Shown in pieces: positions 1 through 7,069 of a DNA stretch of 8,853 nucleotides. The stretch's first letter is position 1. The number at the start of each line of letters is the position of its first letter. Under the pieces are notes generated by a model. The model did no database searches, had not been told where the DNA came from, and saw nothing but the letters and a program-made list of their open reading frames with translations. The translations under genes were made by a program, and so were the position numbers. The stretch lies in assembly GCA_028064945.1 (NCBI GenBank), contig JAPTWQ010000049.1:1-8853 (forward strand), in the 5' to 3' direction. The stretch comes from Nitrospiraceae bacterium (GTDB lineage Bacteria > Nitrospirota_A > Leptospirillia > Leptospirillales > Leptospirillaceae).

Positions 1-345
1 GTCGTGGAACAGGTGAAAAGATATGTCGAAGAACATGGGGCCGTCTCTCTTTCTATCGTCTCCTATTACGAAATCCTGAGCGGCTTGCAGTATCGGGATG
101 CCGGGAGACAACTGAACGCCTTTCTTGCCTTTGCGTCCATTCACCGAATTCTTCCCCTGACACAAGCTGCCGCCGATCATGCCGCCCGCCTGTATGCCCT
201 GATGCGAAAAGAAGGGACGCCCGTAGACGACATCGACCTTCTGATCGCCGGCATCGCCTTGGCCAACGGGATGGCGATCGCCACGCATAACACCTCTCAT
301 TTTGGGAGGCTCCCCGGGGTGATCGTCCAGGATTGGTCCCTATGA
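1..345 (+). CDS. vapC: VapC-like PIN-domain toxin, 5' end outside window
   Basis: This is the C-terminal 114 residues of a probable PIN-domain ribonuclease toxin of a type II toxin-antitoxin pair. VapC toxins act in the cytoplasm and cut tRNA, rRNA or other RNA using Mg2+ held by conserved acidic residues. Counting from the GTG at position 4, visible family marks are the acidic residue in SYYEIL (E23), the D78-LLIAG stretch after a short acid cluster, and the C-terminal pattern ATHNTSHFGRLPG ending in QDW. The N-terminal beta strand with the first catalytic Asp (usually LDTN or similar) is absent, so the frame must continue left of the window and the GTG at 4 is probably not the true start. 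The stop codon overlaps the hsdR start as ATGA, so toxin and restriction subunit share a transcript. The antitoxin gene would be expected just upstream. The PIN assignment is fairly secure; the VapC subfamily and the RNA target are not. Confidence 0.8.
   Translation, partial: VVEQVKRYVEEHGAVSLSIVSYYEILSGLQYRDAGRQLNAFLAFASIHRILPLTQAAADHAARLYALMRKEGTPVDDIDLLIAGIALANGMAIATHNTSHFGRLPGVIVQDWSL
329..344 (+). promoter_or_regulatory. Ribosome binding site and ATGA coupling that set the hsdR start
   Basis: AGGA at 329-332 lies nine bases before the ATG at 342-344. That ATG overlaps the TGA of the PIN toxin gene (343-345). A TTG at 333 is in the same frame but lacks a comparable upstream site, so the ATG is preferred. 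The four-base overlap is typical of translational coupling, in which the ribosome ending the toxin gene re-initiates on hsdR. Confidence 0.6.
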
Positions 346-3300
346 CCGACCTCCACCAGGTCCACAAGGAAAACGTCTTCGAGAAGGAACTCGTCGAATA
401 CCTGGGGACCCATGGCTGGAAGGAAGGATCCGACACCAAATACAACAAAGAACTGGCTCTTTATCCCGAAGACCTCCTGGATTTCGTCAAGGAAACCCAA
501 CCCACTGAATGGGCCAAGTTTGTCCGTTGGCACAACAGCCACTCCGAATCCATGTTTCTAAAAAGAGTCGCCGAACAGCTCGACAGGCACGGAACACTCT
601 TTCTTCTTCGGCATGGCTTCAAGGACCGGGACGCAAGATTCTCTCTCTGCCAGTTCCGACCCGCCCACGATGCGAATCCAGACCTCTGGACCAACTATTC
701 GGCCAACCGACTGACCGTTGTCCGTCAACTCCATTATTCCCGGCATAACCAGAACTCTCTTGACCTGGGACTTTTCGTAAACGGTCTTCCGGTGGCCACC
801 GCCGAACTCAAGACCGACCTGACCCAGAACGTCCGGGATGCCATCCGGCAATATCAAAAAGACCGGCTTCCAAGGGATCCTGTCGCCAAAGAAAATGAAC
901 CTCTGTTGGCCTTCAAGACACGGGCATTGGTTCACTTTGCCGTCTCCACGGATGAGGTCTTTATTACGACGCGGCTTGAAGGGGCTCATACGCGTTTTCT
1001 TCCCTTCAACCAGGGCCACGACGAGGGAGCGGGGAATCCTCCAAACCCTCACGGCTATGCCACTTCCTATCTCTGGGAGAAGATCTGGCAGCGAGACAAC
1101 TGGCTCGACATTCTGGGGAATTTACTCACCATAGAGAAAAAGGAAAACGAATCCGAGGGCAAGAAGAAGATCCAGGAAACTCTGATCTTTCCCCGCTACC
1201 ACCAATGGGAAGCGGTCCGGCTTCTGGTAGAGGCGGCCAAAAAGGATGCTGTGGGCCACTCCTATCTCATCCAGCATTCCGCCGGATCCGGGAAATCCAA
1301 CACCATCGGGTGGGTCGCCCATCGAATGGCCTCGCTCCACAACGAGCGTGGGGAGAAGGTCTTCGATTCCATCGTGGTCATCACCGACCGGAAGGTTCTC
1401 GATAAGCAACTTCAGGAGACGATCTACCAGTTCGAGCACAAGGAAGGGGTCGTCCAGAAGATCGATGAGAATTCCGGGCAACTGGCCCAAGCCTTGTCGG
1501 AAGGAAAACCCATCATCATCACTACTCTCCAGAAGTTTCCGTTCGTGATGGAGAAAGTCGGAGACCTCTCAAAACGCCGATTCGCCCTGATCATCGACGA
1601 GGCCCATTCCTCCCAGACCGGATCGGCCGCCCAGAAGCTTCAGTCCGTTCTCTCTTCGAGCGAGGGTGAAGAAACGGATCCGGAAGAAGAACTCACATCG
1701 GAGGATGTCGTCAATCGAATCATGGCCTCCCGAAAGCGTCCGGAGAATCTTTCCACCTTTGCCTTTACCGCCACACCAAAAGCCAAGACCCTGGAGATCT
1801 TCGGCTGTCCCGGACCGGACGGGAAACCGGAACCCTTTCATGTCTATTCCATGCGTCAGGCGATTGAAGAAGGGTTTATCCTCGATGTCCTCCAAAACTA
1901 TGTGAGCTACAAGGCCTTCTACAAACTGGCCCATACCGGAAAAGAGGATAAAGAAATTCCCGTAGACAAGGCTTCGAAGGCCCTTGGACGTTACCTCCGG
2001 CTCCACCCTCACAATATTGCCCAGAAGGTGGCGATCATCATCGAACATTTCCGGGAAAAGGTGCTTCCCAAAATCGGAGGAAAAGCCAAGGCAATGGTCG
2101 TCACCGACTCCCGAAAAGCGGCCGTCCGCTACAAAATTGCCTTCGACAAGTACATCGCCGAACACGGGTATCGGGATTGCCGGGCTCTTGTGGCCTTTTC
2201 CGGAAAAGTCTCCGATCCCGAAAGCGGATCCCTGGAATTCTCGGAAACCAACATGAATCCGGATCTTCGGGGACAGGATATACGCGATGCCTTCGACACC
2301 GACGACTACAGGGTTCTGATCGTGGCCAACAAGTTCCAGACGGGGTTCGATCAGCCCCTTCTCCATTCGATGTATGTCGACAAGAGACTGGCAGGAGTGC
2401 TGGCTGTCCAGACCCTCTCCCGGTTGAACCGCATCTTCCCAGGAAAGGAAGACACCTTCGTCCTCGACTTCGTGAACGATCCGGAGGAGATCCTGGAGGC
2501 CTTCAAACCGTACTTCCGGACGGCAAGACTGGAAGTACGAACGGATCCCAACCTGATCCATGAACTCAAGATCAAGCTCGACGGAACCCATGTGTATTTC
2601 TGGAACGAAGTGGAACGGTTCGCCGAAGCCTTCTTCGATCCCAAACGGACACAGGCCTCCCTTCATCCCTGGCTGAAACCGGCGGCCGACCGTTATCGGG
2701 AACTGAAGGAGGAAGAGCAGGTTCTCTTTCGAAAGGACCTGATCTCCTTTCTTCGGCTTTACGAATTCCTTTCCCAGATCGTTCCCTACAACGATCCGGA
2801 TCTCGAAAAACTTTACGCTTTCGGGAGGAATCTGCTCCCCCGTCTTGCTCTCAAGGCCGATGTGGAAGCGATCGATATTTCAGAGGATGTCCGTCTCACG
2901 CATTTCCGGCTTCAAAAACAGGGAGAACGAAAGCTTTCTCTGGAAGAAGGTGAGACCCCCTATCTGATCCCCTCATCGGACGTAGGAACCGGTGTGGTCA
3001 GGGAATCCGAAACGGGAAAGCTTTCCGAGATCGTCCGAAAAATGAACGACCTGTTCTCGGGAGATCTGACCGACGCAGACCTGATCGGCTATGCCACCCA
3101 TACCAAGGAAAAACTCCTGGAAAATCGGAAACTCGAAGAGCAGGCCAAGAACAATACGTTCGAGCAGTTCATCCTGGGGGATTTCGACCAGGAGTTCATG
3201 AACACCATCCTCGAGAACCACGACAGGAATCAGAAAATGTCTGGACAGGTGCTCTCAGATGAAAGGGTAAGGGAAGGATTCAGGAAACTTGTGAGACGAT

Positions 3301-3365
3301 GGGTATACGAGGAGTTTGGAAAACGAAAGTCTAATGGAAATACCCACTACCCAAACATAGGATAG
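342..3365 (+). CDS. hsdR: Type I restriction enzyme R subunit (HsdR), nuclease and translocase
   Basis: HsdR is the DNA-cleaving and ATP-driven translocating subunit of a type I restriction-modification complex, working in the cytoplasm with HsdM and HsdS. The 1007-aa product has the usual family length and domain order. The N-terminal PD-(D/E)xK nuclease shows D141 followed by E155-L-K157 (in AELKTD). The helicase/translocase shows Walker A AGSGKS (314-319), the DEAH box (419-422), motif III TATP (476-479), and a second RecA-like domain with QTGFDQP and Q690-TLSRLNR. A helical C-terminal region of some 250 residues, expected to bind HsdM, follows. No motif is missing, so the enzyme looks intact. 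The gene is coupled to the PIN toxin gene upstream; hsdM and hsdS are expected left of the window. The last 15 or so codons and the following DNA are noticeably more A/T-rich, which may mark a recombination junction at the 3' end. Confidence 0.96.
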   Translation: MTDLHQVHKENVFEKELVEYLGTHGWKEGSDTKYNKELALYPEDLLDFVKETQPTEWAKFVRWHNSHSESMFLKRVAEQLDRHGTLFLLRHGFKDRDARFSLCQFRPAHDANPDLWTNYSANRLTVVRQLHYSRHNQNSLDLGLFVNGLPVATAELKTDLTQNVRDAIRQYQKDRLPRDPVAKENEPLLAFKTRALVHFAVSTDEVFITTRLEGAHTRFLPFNQGHDEGAGNPPNPHGYATSYLWEKIWQRDNWLDILGNLLTIEKKENESEGKKKIQETLIFPRYHQWEAVRLLVEAAKKDAVGHSYLIQHSAGSGKSNTIGWVAHRMASLHNERGEKVFDSIVVITDRKVLDKQLQETIYQFEHKEGVVQKIDENSGQLAQALSEGKPIIITTLQKFPFVMEKVGDLSKRRFALIIDEAHSSQTGSAAQKLQSVLSSSEGEETDPEEELTSEDVVNRIMASRKRPENLSTFAFTATPKAKTLEIFGCPGPDGKPEPFHVYSMRQAIEEGFILDVLQNYVSYKAFYKLAHTGKEDKEIPVDKASKALGRYLRLHPHNIAQKVAIIIEHFREKVLPKIGGKAKAMVVTDSRKAAVRYKIAFDKYIAEHGYRDCRALVAFSGKVSDPESGSLEFSETNMNPDLRGQDIRDAFDTDDYRVLIVANKFQTGFDQPLLHSMYVDKRLAGVLAVQTLSRLNRIFPGKEDTFVLDFVNDPEEILEAFKPYFRTARLEVRTDPNLIHELKIKLDGTHVYFWNEVERFAEAFFDPKRTQASLHPWLKPAADRYRELKEEEQVLFRKDLISFLRLYEFLSQIVPYNDPDLEKLYAFGRNLLPRLALKADVEAIDISEDVRLTHFRLQKQGERKLSLEEGETPYLIPSSDVGTGVVRESETGKLSEIVRKMNDLFSGDLTDADLIGYATHTKEKLLENRKLEEQAKNNTFEQFILGDFDQEFMNTILENHDRNQKMSGQVLSDERVREGFRKLVRRWVYEEFGKRKSNGNTHYPNIG

Positions 3366-3410
3366 CAATATTGGTTCGATTTGTAAGGCTCTCTCTTAAA
3401 AACTCCGTCC
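3366..3410. other. Short convergent intergenic gap between hsdR and ietS
   Basis: These 45 bp separate the stop codons of two converging genes. I see no clear intrinsic terminator: no strong GC-rich stem followed by a T run on either strand. Transcripts may run past each other or end by Rho or by a weak structure. Base composition is A/T-rich, unlike the body of hsdR. Confidence 0.6.
3375..3384. repeat. Left copy of a 10-bp direct repeat flanking the ietAS block
   Basis: TTCGATTTGT occurs here, ten bases after the hsdR stop codon, and again at 6893-6902 in the same orientation. The two copies bracket the ietAS operon and its promoter. A 10-mer pair is expected many times by chance in a window this long, so only the placement makes it notable. 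Confidence 0.25.
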
Positions 3411-5741
3411 TCACACACGTGTTCGAGCACGAGCTTGGGCTCGCTGTTCAAGTTTTGCCTTTGTTTTGGCATAAAGGTTGGTAGTAGTATTTTCGCGGTC
3501 CGCAAGTACAACAGCCAATGCGTAGGGTTCGGGGTTGTCATCTACCGTGCCCCAAGGGGTATCTTGCCTAGTGACGACAACAAACACGCGATAATTTAAT
3601 CGTGGTTGTGTGAAAGTCCAACGAGAGACTTGTAATGTACTATTTTTCCGGTCGTTGTTCGACAGCCATCGGCCTAAATTTCGTTCTCCCATACCTTCTT
3701 CCCGGTTGCGCTGAAATGATCGCTCGACCTCTTCAAGATTGGTTGCAGTGACCAATGTGAACCATAGTTTGCTCATTCGATAATCGAGCCGAGTGGTCCG
3801 AACTTCTGGGCTGTATGCCAATGATACAGTGACTTCTCGTGATCGCCGTCCAGTCGACCAGAAACTATCAGGAATCGGCAGTTCATAAAAGAGACATTTA
3901 TTATTGTCGATATTGTCTTCGGTTATCATGGTCACAGTTTGTTCGGTGGAACGGTATAGAGCATCATTTCCGATACGTCCATAGCCTATGAGTTGCATAA
4001 GTCGTTTTTTTCCGTCTGCATTTCCTATAGGATCCAATAACTCGCTAGAAGCTCTTGGCCACCGAGCATGTGCCCCCAACAATGAGCGTAACAGGTTGGA
4101 AGAAGCTTCAGGAATTTCTTGAGATAATCGAGCAGCTCGATGGGCTACCAAAGGCGCAGCGTAACTGGTTCCTATGGCTTCGGAAAAAAGTCGCCCTCCG
4201 ACAAAATCACCACAAGTCGATATTACCCCCAAGCCATCGGGACGGATTCTTCCCCCGCTGCGCATGACTGCAAGATTTCCAGCATGTTCGACTACATCTG
4301 GCTTAATCGCTTCATTGATCGAAAAACCGCGACGACTCAGGGGAAACGGCTGATCTTCTATTGCTATAGGAAAATCCTCTATCCCATTTGGGTATCGCTG
4401 TGCATCACGTGTTGCCGTATTTAAAGCAAGACCACCAACAGTCAAGACATTGAGTGCGGTGGCCGGATCAAGTAAGCGGGCAGATTCCTCCATCAAGTAG
4501 TCTGGATAAAGGTCACGTGGATTTTCGGGTAGTTCAGATATCGGTATATTGCCGGTAGGTACGATAAATAAAACACCTAACTCGCGCGACAGCCTGTCAA
4601 GAGTGTAAGCCAACCCACGCACATGGCGTCCATCATAGACCTTGTTGAGATCCCCGTAGCTCAGGTTAAAAACTCGGCAACCGTATTGTCTATTCAATTC
4701 TATTACCGCTTCTTCAACAGATTTTTCAATGAACTCGGTTTGGTGATCTCCATTGTCCTGAAATACCTTTCCTGCGAATAGACGCAGTTGCGGCACAAAC
4801 CGGCCTTGACGCAAACATTCGGCAATATCACCGTAAAGGGCCAATCCAGCTACAAAAGTTCCATGCCAATTAGGCGACTCATCATGTGGATGACGATGCG
4901 GGGCGAGATATCCTTGGGTATCTCCTACGGCTGGTGCTAGAAGTGGATGTCCGCTTGTAAGTCCGGAGTCGAGCACAGCGATTGCCGGTGCATCGGCAGG
5001 GGGAGCATCAGGAGATCTTATTTGATCAAGACTGGTCCGTAAGATCTCGATAGATATTCCGGCCCTCGGAGGGAGATCAATGGTACGTACATCCCGATGA
5101 AGGAGTAGTTTATCAGCCTGTTCCCAATTACAGCGCACTCGGACCATGATAAGAGAAGGTTGCTTGAGATCGTCAAGCCGCTCAATGGCTTGCTCTCGAA
5201 TCCATCCTAAAAACGCATTCAAGATCGCATCTCGTCTATCAGAACGATCTTGTGGCCAGAGCTCAATATCGAGTACAAAAGTCGGGCTTCTTGGAAAACC
5301 ATGTTGCCGAAGGGCAGAGCCCTGGCGATCATCGGATGTCCAATGATCGAAGCCTTCTAGAGCATAGAGCAATTCTGCGCGGGTAGTTCTTCCCTCCATT
5401 ACAAGGCTGGTCAGACGACTTTCAAACCCTGTAAGGCCCTCTTGCGTGGCAAAAGCTAGAACAACAAATTTGTTTTCCTGACTGAGAAGTTCTACACCAG
5501 GTATGCGATTGAGGTCTGGAACCGTTTCGCCTTCCCGAAGTTGTATTTTGATAAGCGTCCGATCATCGAATCCGCCCACATCTTCTCGTTCCGCCCGTTG
5601 GAGAGCCGAAGTTAGGCTCAGACGAAGAGATTCCCCAAATGCTCTAGGGTTCTCTGGACGAAAACGTGGACGTTTATCTTGGCGTCGGTGCCGATCAGTT
5701 AGGGATATTTCACGCGAAAAACGCAGATGTTCATATGGCAT
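3411..5741 (-). CDS. ietS: Subtilisin-family (S8) serine protease IetS of an IetAS system
   Basis: This 776-aa protein is an S8 serine protease with a complete catalytic set: D258 in AVLDSG, H293 in NWHGTFVAG, N398 in VPTGN (oxyanion hole) and S526 in IGTSYAAP. There is no signal peptide or membrane segment; the charged N terminus (MPYEHLRFSREISL) indicates a cytoplasmic enzyme. About 240 residues precede the protease domain and about 190 follow it (roughly 590-776); neither resembles a standard subtilisin propeptide or P domain that I recognise. The C terminus is Arg-rich. The start is supported by GGGGGAG six bases upstream, and the gene begins 17 nt after ietA, so they form an operon. A AAA+ ATPase paired with a subtilase is the known makeup of IetAS, described in rhizobial plasmid maintenance/incompatibility and later as antiphage defence. 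The natural substrate is unknown to me. Codons end in A/T more often than in hsdR or the relaxase, suggesting separate acquisition. Confidence 0.87.
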   Translation of the reverse strand: MPYEHLRFSREISLTDRHRRQDKRPRFRPENPRAFGESLRLSLTSALQRAEREDVGGFDDRTLIKIQLREGETVPDLNRIPGVELLSQENKFVVLAFATQEGLTGFESRLTSLVMEGRTTRAELLYALEGFDHWTSDDRQGSALRQHGFPRSPTFVLDIELWPQDRSDRRDAILNAFLGWIREQAIERLDDLKQPSLIMVRVRCNWEQADKLLLHRDVRTIDLPPRAGISIEILRTSLDQIRSPDAPPADAPAIAVLDSGLTSGHPLLAPAVGDTQGYLAPHRHPHDESPNWHGTFVAGLALYGDIAECLRQGRFVPQLRLFAGKVFQDNGDHQTEFIEKSVEEAVIELNRQYGCRVFNLSYGDLNKVYDGRHVRGLAYTLDRLSRELGVLFIVPTGNIPISELPENPRDLYPDYLMEESARLLDPATALNVLTVGGLALNTATRDAQRYPNGIEDFPIAIEDQPFPLSRRGFSINEAIKPDVVEHAGNLAVMRSGGRIRPDGLGVISTCGDFVGGRLFSEAIGTSYAAPLVAHRAARLSQEIPEASSNLLRSLLGAHARWPRASSELLDPIGNADGKKRLMQLIGYGRIGNDALYRSTEQTVTMITEDNIDNNKCLFYELPIPDSFWSTGRRSREVTVSLAYSPEVRTTRLDYRMSKLWFTLVTATNLEEVERSFQRNREEGMGERNLGRWLSNNDRKNSTLQVSRWTFTQPRLNYRVFVVVTRQDTPWGTVDDNPEPYALAVVLADRENTTTNLYAKTKAKLEQRAQARARTRV

Positions 5742-5747
5742 ACTTCA

Positions 5748-5754
5748 CTCCCCC
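5748..5754 (-). promoter_or_regulatory. Ribosome binding site of ietS
   Basis: On the minus strand GGGGGAG lies six bases before the ATG at 5741. It sits inside the 17-nt gap after the ietA stop codon, so ietS has its own strong initiation signal rather than depending on coupling alone. This fixes the ietS start. Confidence 0.7.
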
Positions 5755-5758
5755 GATT

Positions 5759-6745
5759 TTATTCTTTATGCCGATATTCTCGTGCCAATGAAGCATCCAG
5801 ATGTGTCGTTTCCAGAAATTCGCGACCCGTCAAAATCATATCTTTCACAGCTCGGCGCAGAACACGCTCGATATCGGCATGGGAGAGTCCTTTGAACACT
5901 GAAGCAATATGAGCATCCTCAATGTCAAAATTACGACGAACCCCTGAGAGTTTCAGTCCCAATAGACGCTTGATCTGTTCTAGGTTGGGCATTTCGAACC
6001 GGACGACTTCGTCGAAACGTCTCCATACAGCATGATCTAGCAAGGAATCGTAGTTCGTGGTTGCTATAAGGATGCTTTCACCTCGATAGCTATCCATCAT
6101 CTGCAATACGGAATTGACTGATCGCTTGAGTTCGCCGTGATCGGCCGAATCCCCCCTGTCTTTAACCAAAGCGTCAAACTCGTCAAATAATGCCACGACA
6201 GGAGACTTGGTAGCATAATCAAATACCTTCCGGAGATTGGCTGCTGTTTCGCCTAAAAAAGATGAAATTACCGAGTCCAAACGCACAAGCACCAATGGCA
6301 AAGATAAATTGTGGGCAATAACTTCTGCCGCTAATGTCTTACCGCAACCAGGGGGACCACAAAATAGCAGTTTTCGAGCAGGTTGCAATCCATAAGATAG
6401 GAGCACATCCGCTCGATTGTGTTCGATAAGGATTTCATCGATCACAGATTGAGTCGTATCGGACAAGATGATGTCTTTTTCCTCACGAACAGACGGACGC
6501 TCTTCCAACAAAACTAAACCGTTGTCCTTGTTGGCCGGCATTTCACTGATAATCGAAAGTTTTCGAGCAGACGGACCAAAATTTGCCTGATCACCATAGA
6601 GAAGGCGCTCTAGATCATTGGCAAGTAGATGGTGGTTTTTCTCACGCTCTTCCTTGATTACGGCTTCCGATGCCACACGAAAAGCAGCTAGGTCACCACG
6701 AATTCCTGATTTGATGATCTGTCTCAGAATCTTTCCACTAGCCAT
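5759..6745 (-). CDS. ietA: AAA+ ATPase IetA of an IetAS system
   Basis: This 328-aa protein is a single-ring classical AAA+ ATPase. Its order is an N-terminal helical region (about 1-95), then the ATPase core with Walker A GPPGCGKT (130-137), Walker B ALFDEFDAL (D188, E189), sensor 1 ATTN (N231) and the R242-R243 pair after W241 as candidate Arg finger, then a helical lid (SHADIERVLRRAVKDM). The stretch FLGET (163-167) sits where classical AAA unfoldases carry the aromatic pore loop, so threading or remodelling of a protein substrate is plausible. It is the first gene of the operon with the S8 protease, and by family precedent (IetAS) the two act together. How the ATPase governs proteolysis is not shown by sequence. 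The start is supported by GAGGGGG upstream and a candidate promoter close by. Composition matches ietS, not the neighbouring blocks. Confidence 0.87.
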   Translation of the reverse strand: MASGKILRQIIKSGIRGDLAAFRVASEAVIKEEREKNHHLLANDLERLLYGDQANFGPSARKLSIISEMPANKDNGLVLLEERPSVREEKDIILSDTTQSVIDEILIEHNRADVLLSYGLQPARKLLFCGPPGCGKTLAAEVIAHNLSLPLVLVRLDSVISSFLGETAANLRKVFDYATKSPVVALFDEFDALVKDRGDSADHGELKRSVNSVLQMMDSYRGESILIATTNYDSLLDHAVWRRFDEVVRFEMPNLEQIKRLLGLKLSGVRRNFDIEDAHIASVFKGLSHADIERVLRRAVKDMILTGREFLETTHLDASLAREYRHKE

Positions 6746-6749
6746 CGCA

Positions 6750-6756
6750 CCCCCTC
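6750..6756 (-). promoter_or_regulatory. Ribosome binding site of ietA
   Basis: On the minus strand GAGGGGG lies four bases before the ATG at 6745, with the GAGG core seven bases from the start codon. It supports initiation at this ATG. Confidence 0.65.
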
Positions 6757-6771
6757 TTTAATGGATACATC

Positions 6772-6799
6772 ATTTTAGCAACGCTTTACGGATAAGTAA
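6772..6799 (-). promoter_or_regulatory. Candidate extended -10 promoter for ietAS
   Basis: On the minus strand a TAAAAT hexamer (6772-6777, five of six matches to TATAAT) is preceded by TGC, giving an extended -10 element. A weak -35-like TTACTT lies 16 bp upstream (6794-6799). Transcription would start near 6765, leaving a short leader with the ietA ribosome binding site. This would make ietAS independent of the relaxase operon upstream on the same strand. The match was made by eye; no promoter scoring was run. Confidence 0.4.
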
Positions 6800-6880
6800 C
6801 CCCTTCCCTCTGTTTGTTCAGATTTATTTTATGGGTTAAAATTGTTTGCTCTCTTTCCACATTACACGTTAGATTCTTGT

Positions 6881-6898
6881 ATCGAATCATGATTCGAT
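6881..6898. repeat. 18-bp perfect palindrome, candidate operator
   Basis: ATCGAATCATGATTCGAT is its own reverse complement over all 18 bases. It overlaps the stop codon of the small RHH-like gene and lies about 80 bp upstream of the candidate ietAS promoter. With no loop and an A/T-rich centre it fits a dimer-binding site better than a terminator. The adjacent RHH-like protein is one possible binder (inference). Confidence 0.55.
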
Positions 6899-7069
6899 TT
6901 GTCTCTTCTGAGCTTCCCACCGTTTTTCCTGGGCCGTCCTGATCTCCTTCCTGTATCGACTTTCGGCCTCTTTCAGGAGCTTGGCGACGACCTCCGACCC
7001 TGTACACCCCCATGCCTCCCGGAGATCCTCCAAAACGAACTTGTTTGCCAGCGTGAGGGAAAACTGCAT
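6887..7069 (-). CDS. Small RHH-like DNA-binding protein, 60 aa, last gene of the relaxase operon
   Basis: I do not recognise a named family, but the 60-aa product has the outline of a ribbon-helix-helix protein. A short beta strand (MQFSLTL) is followed by a helix (about NKFVLEDLREAWG), a turn (CTGS), a second helix (SEVVAKLLKEAESRY) and a charged helical tail. Such proteins bind DNA as dimers; near relaxases they often act as relaxosome accessory factors or autoregulators. The ATG shares its A with the TGA of the preceding gene (TGATG), and a purine-rich GGGGAAGG lies about 11 bases upstream, so translation is probably coupled. The same frame stays open to 7222, but that stretch overlaps the preceding gene and its composition is not protein-like, so the short start is preferred. 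Role in transfer, copy control or partition is inferred from position only. Confidence 0.6.
   Translation of the reverse strand: MQFSLTLANKFVLEDLREAWGCTGSEVVAKLLKEAESRYRKEIRTAQEKRWEAQKRQIES
6893..6902. repeat. Right copy of a 10-bp direct repeat flanking the ietAS block
   Basis: TTCGATTTGT here matches 3375-3384 exactly. It overlaps the right arm of the 18-bp palindrome and the 3' end of the small RHH-like gene. It may be a target-site or recombination trace from the gain of ietAS, or chance. Confidence 0.25.

Noticed and set aside
1569..2666. Long minus-strand open frame (365 codons) inside hsdR
   Set aside because: It is fully antisense to conserved HsdR helicase motifs and its translation has no recognisable domain. 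It reflects codon bias of hsdR.
3371..3384. GGTTCGAT resembling a tRNA T-arm after hsdR
   Set aside because: No acceptor stem, anticodon arm or matching downstream pair is present, so it is not a tRNA gene or a recognisable tRNA fragment.
3420..3450. Possible bidirectional terminator (CGAGC/GCTCG stem) at the 3' end of ietS
   Set aside because: The stem is only about five pairs, lies inside the coding end of ietS and has no following T run.
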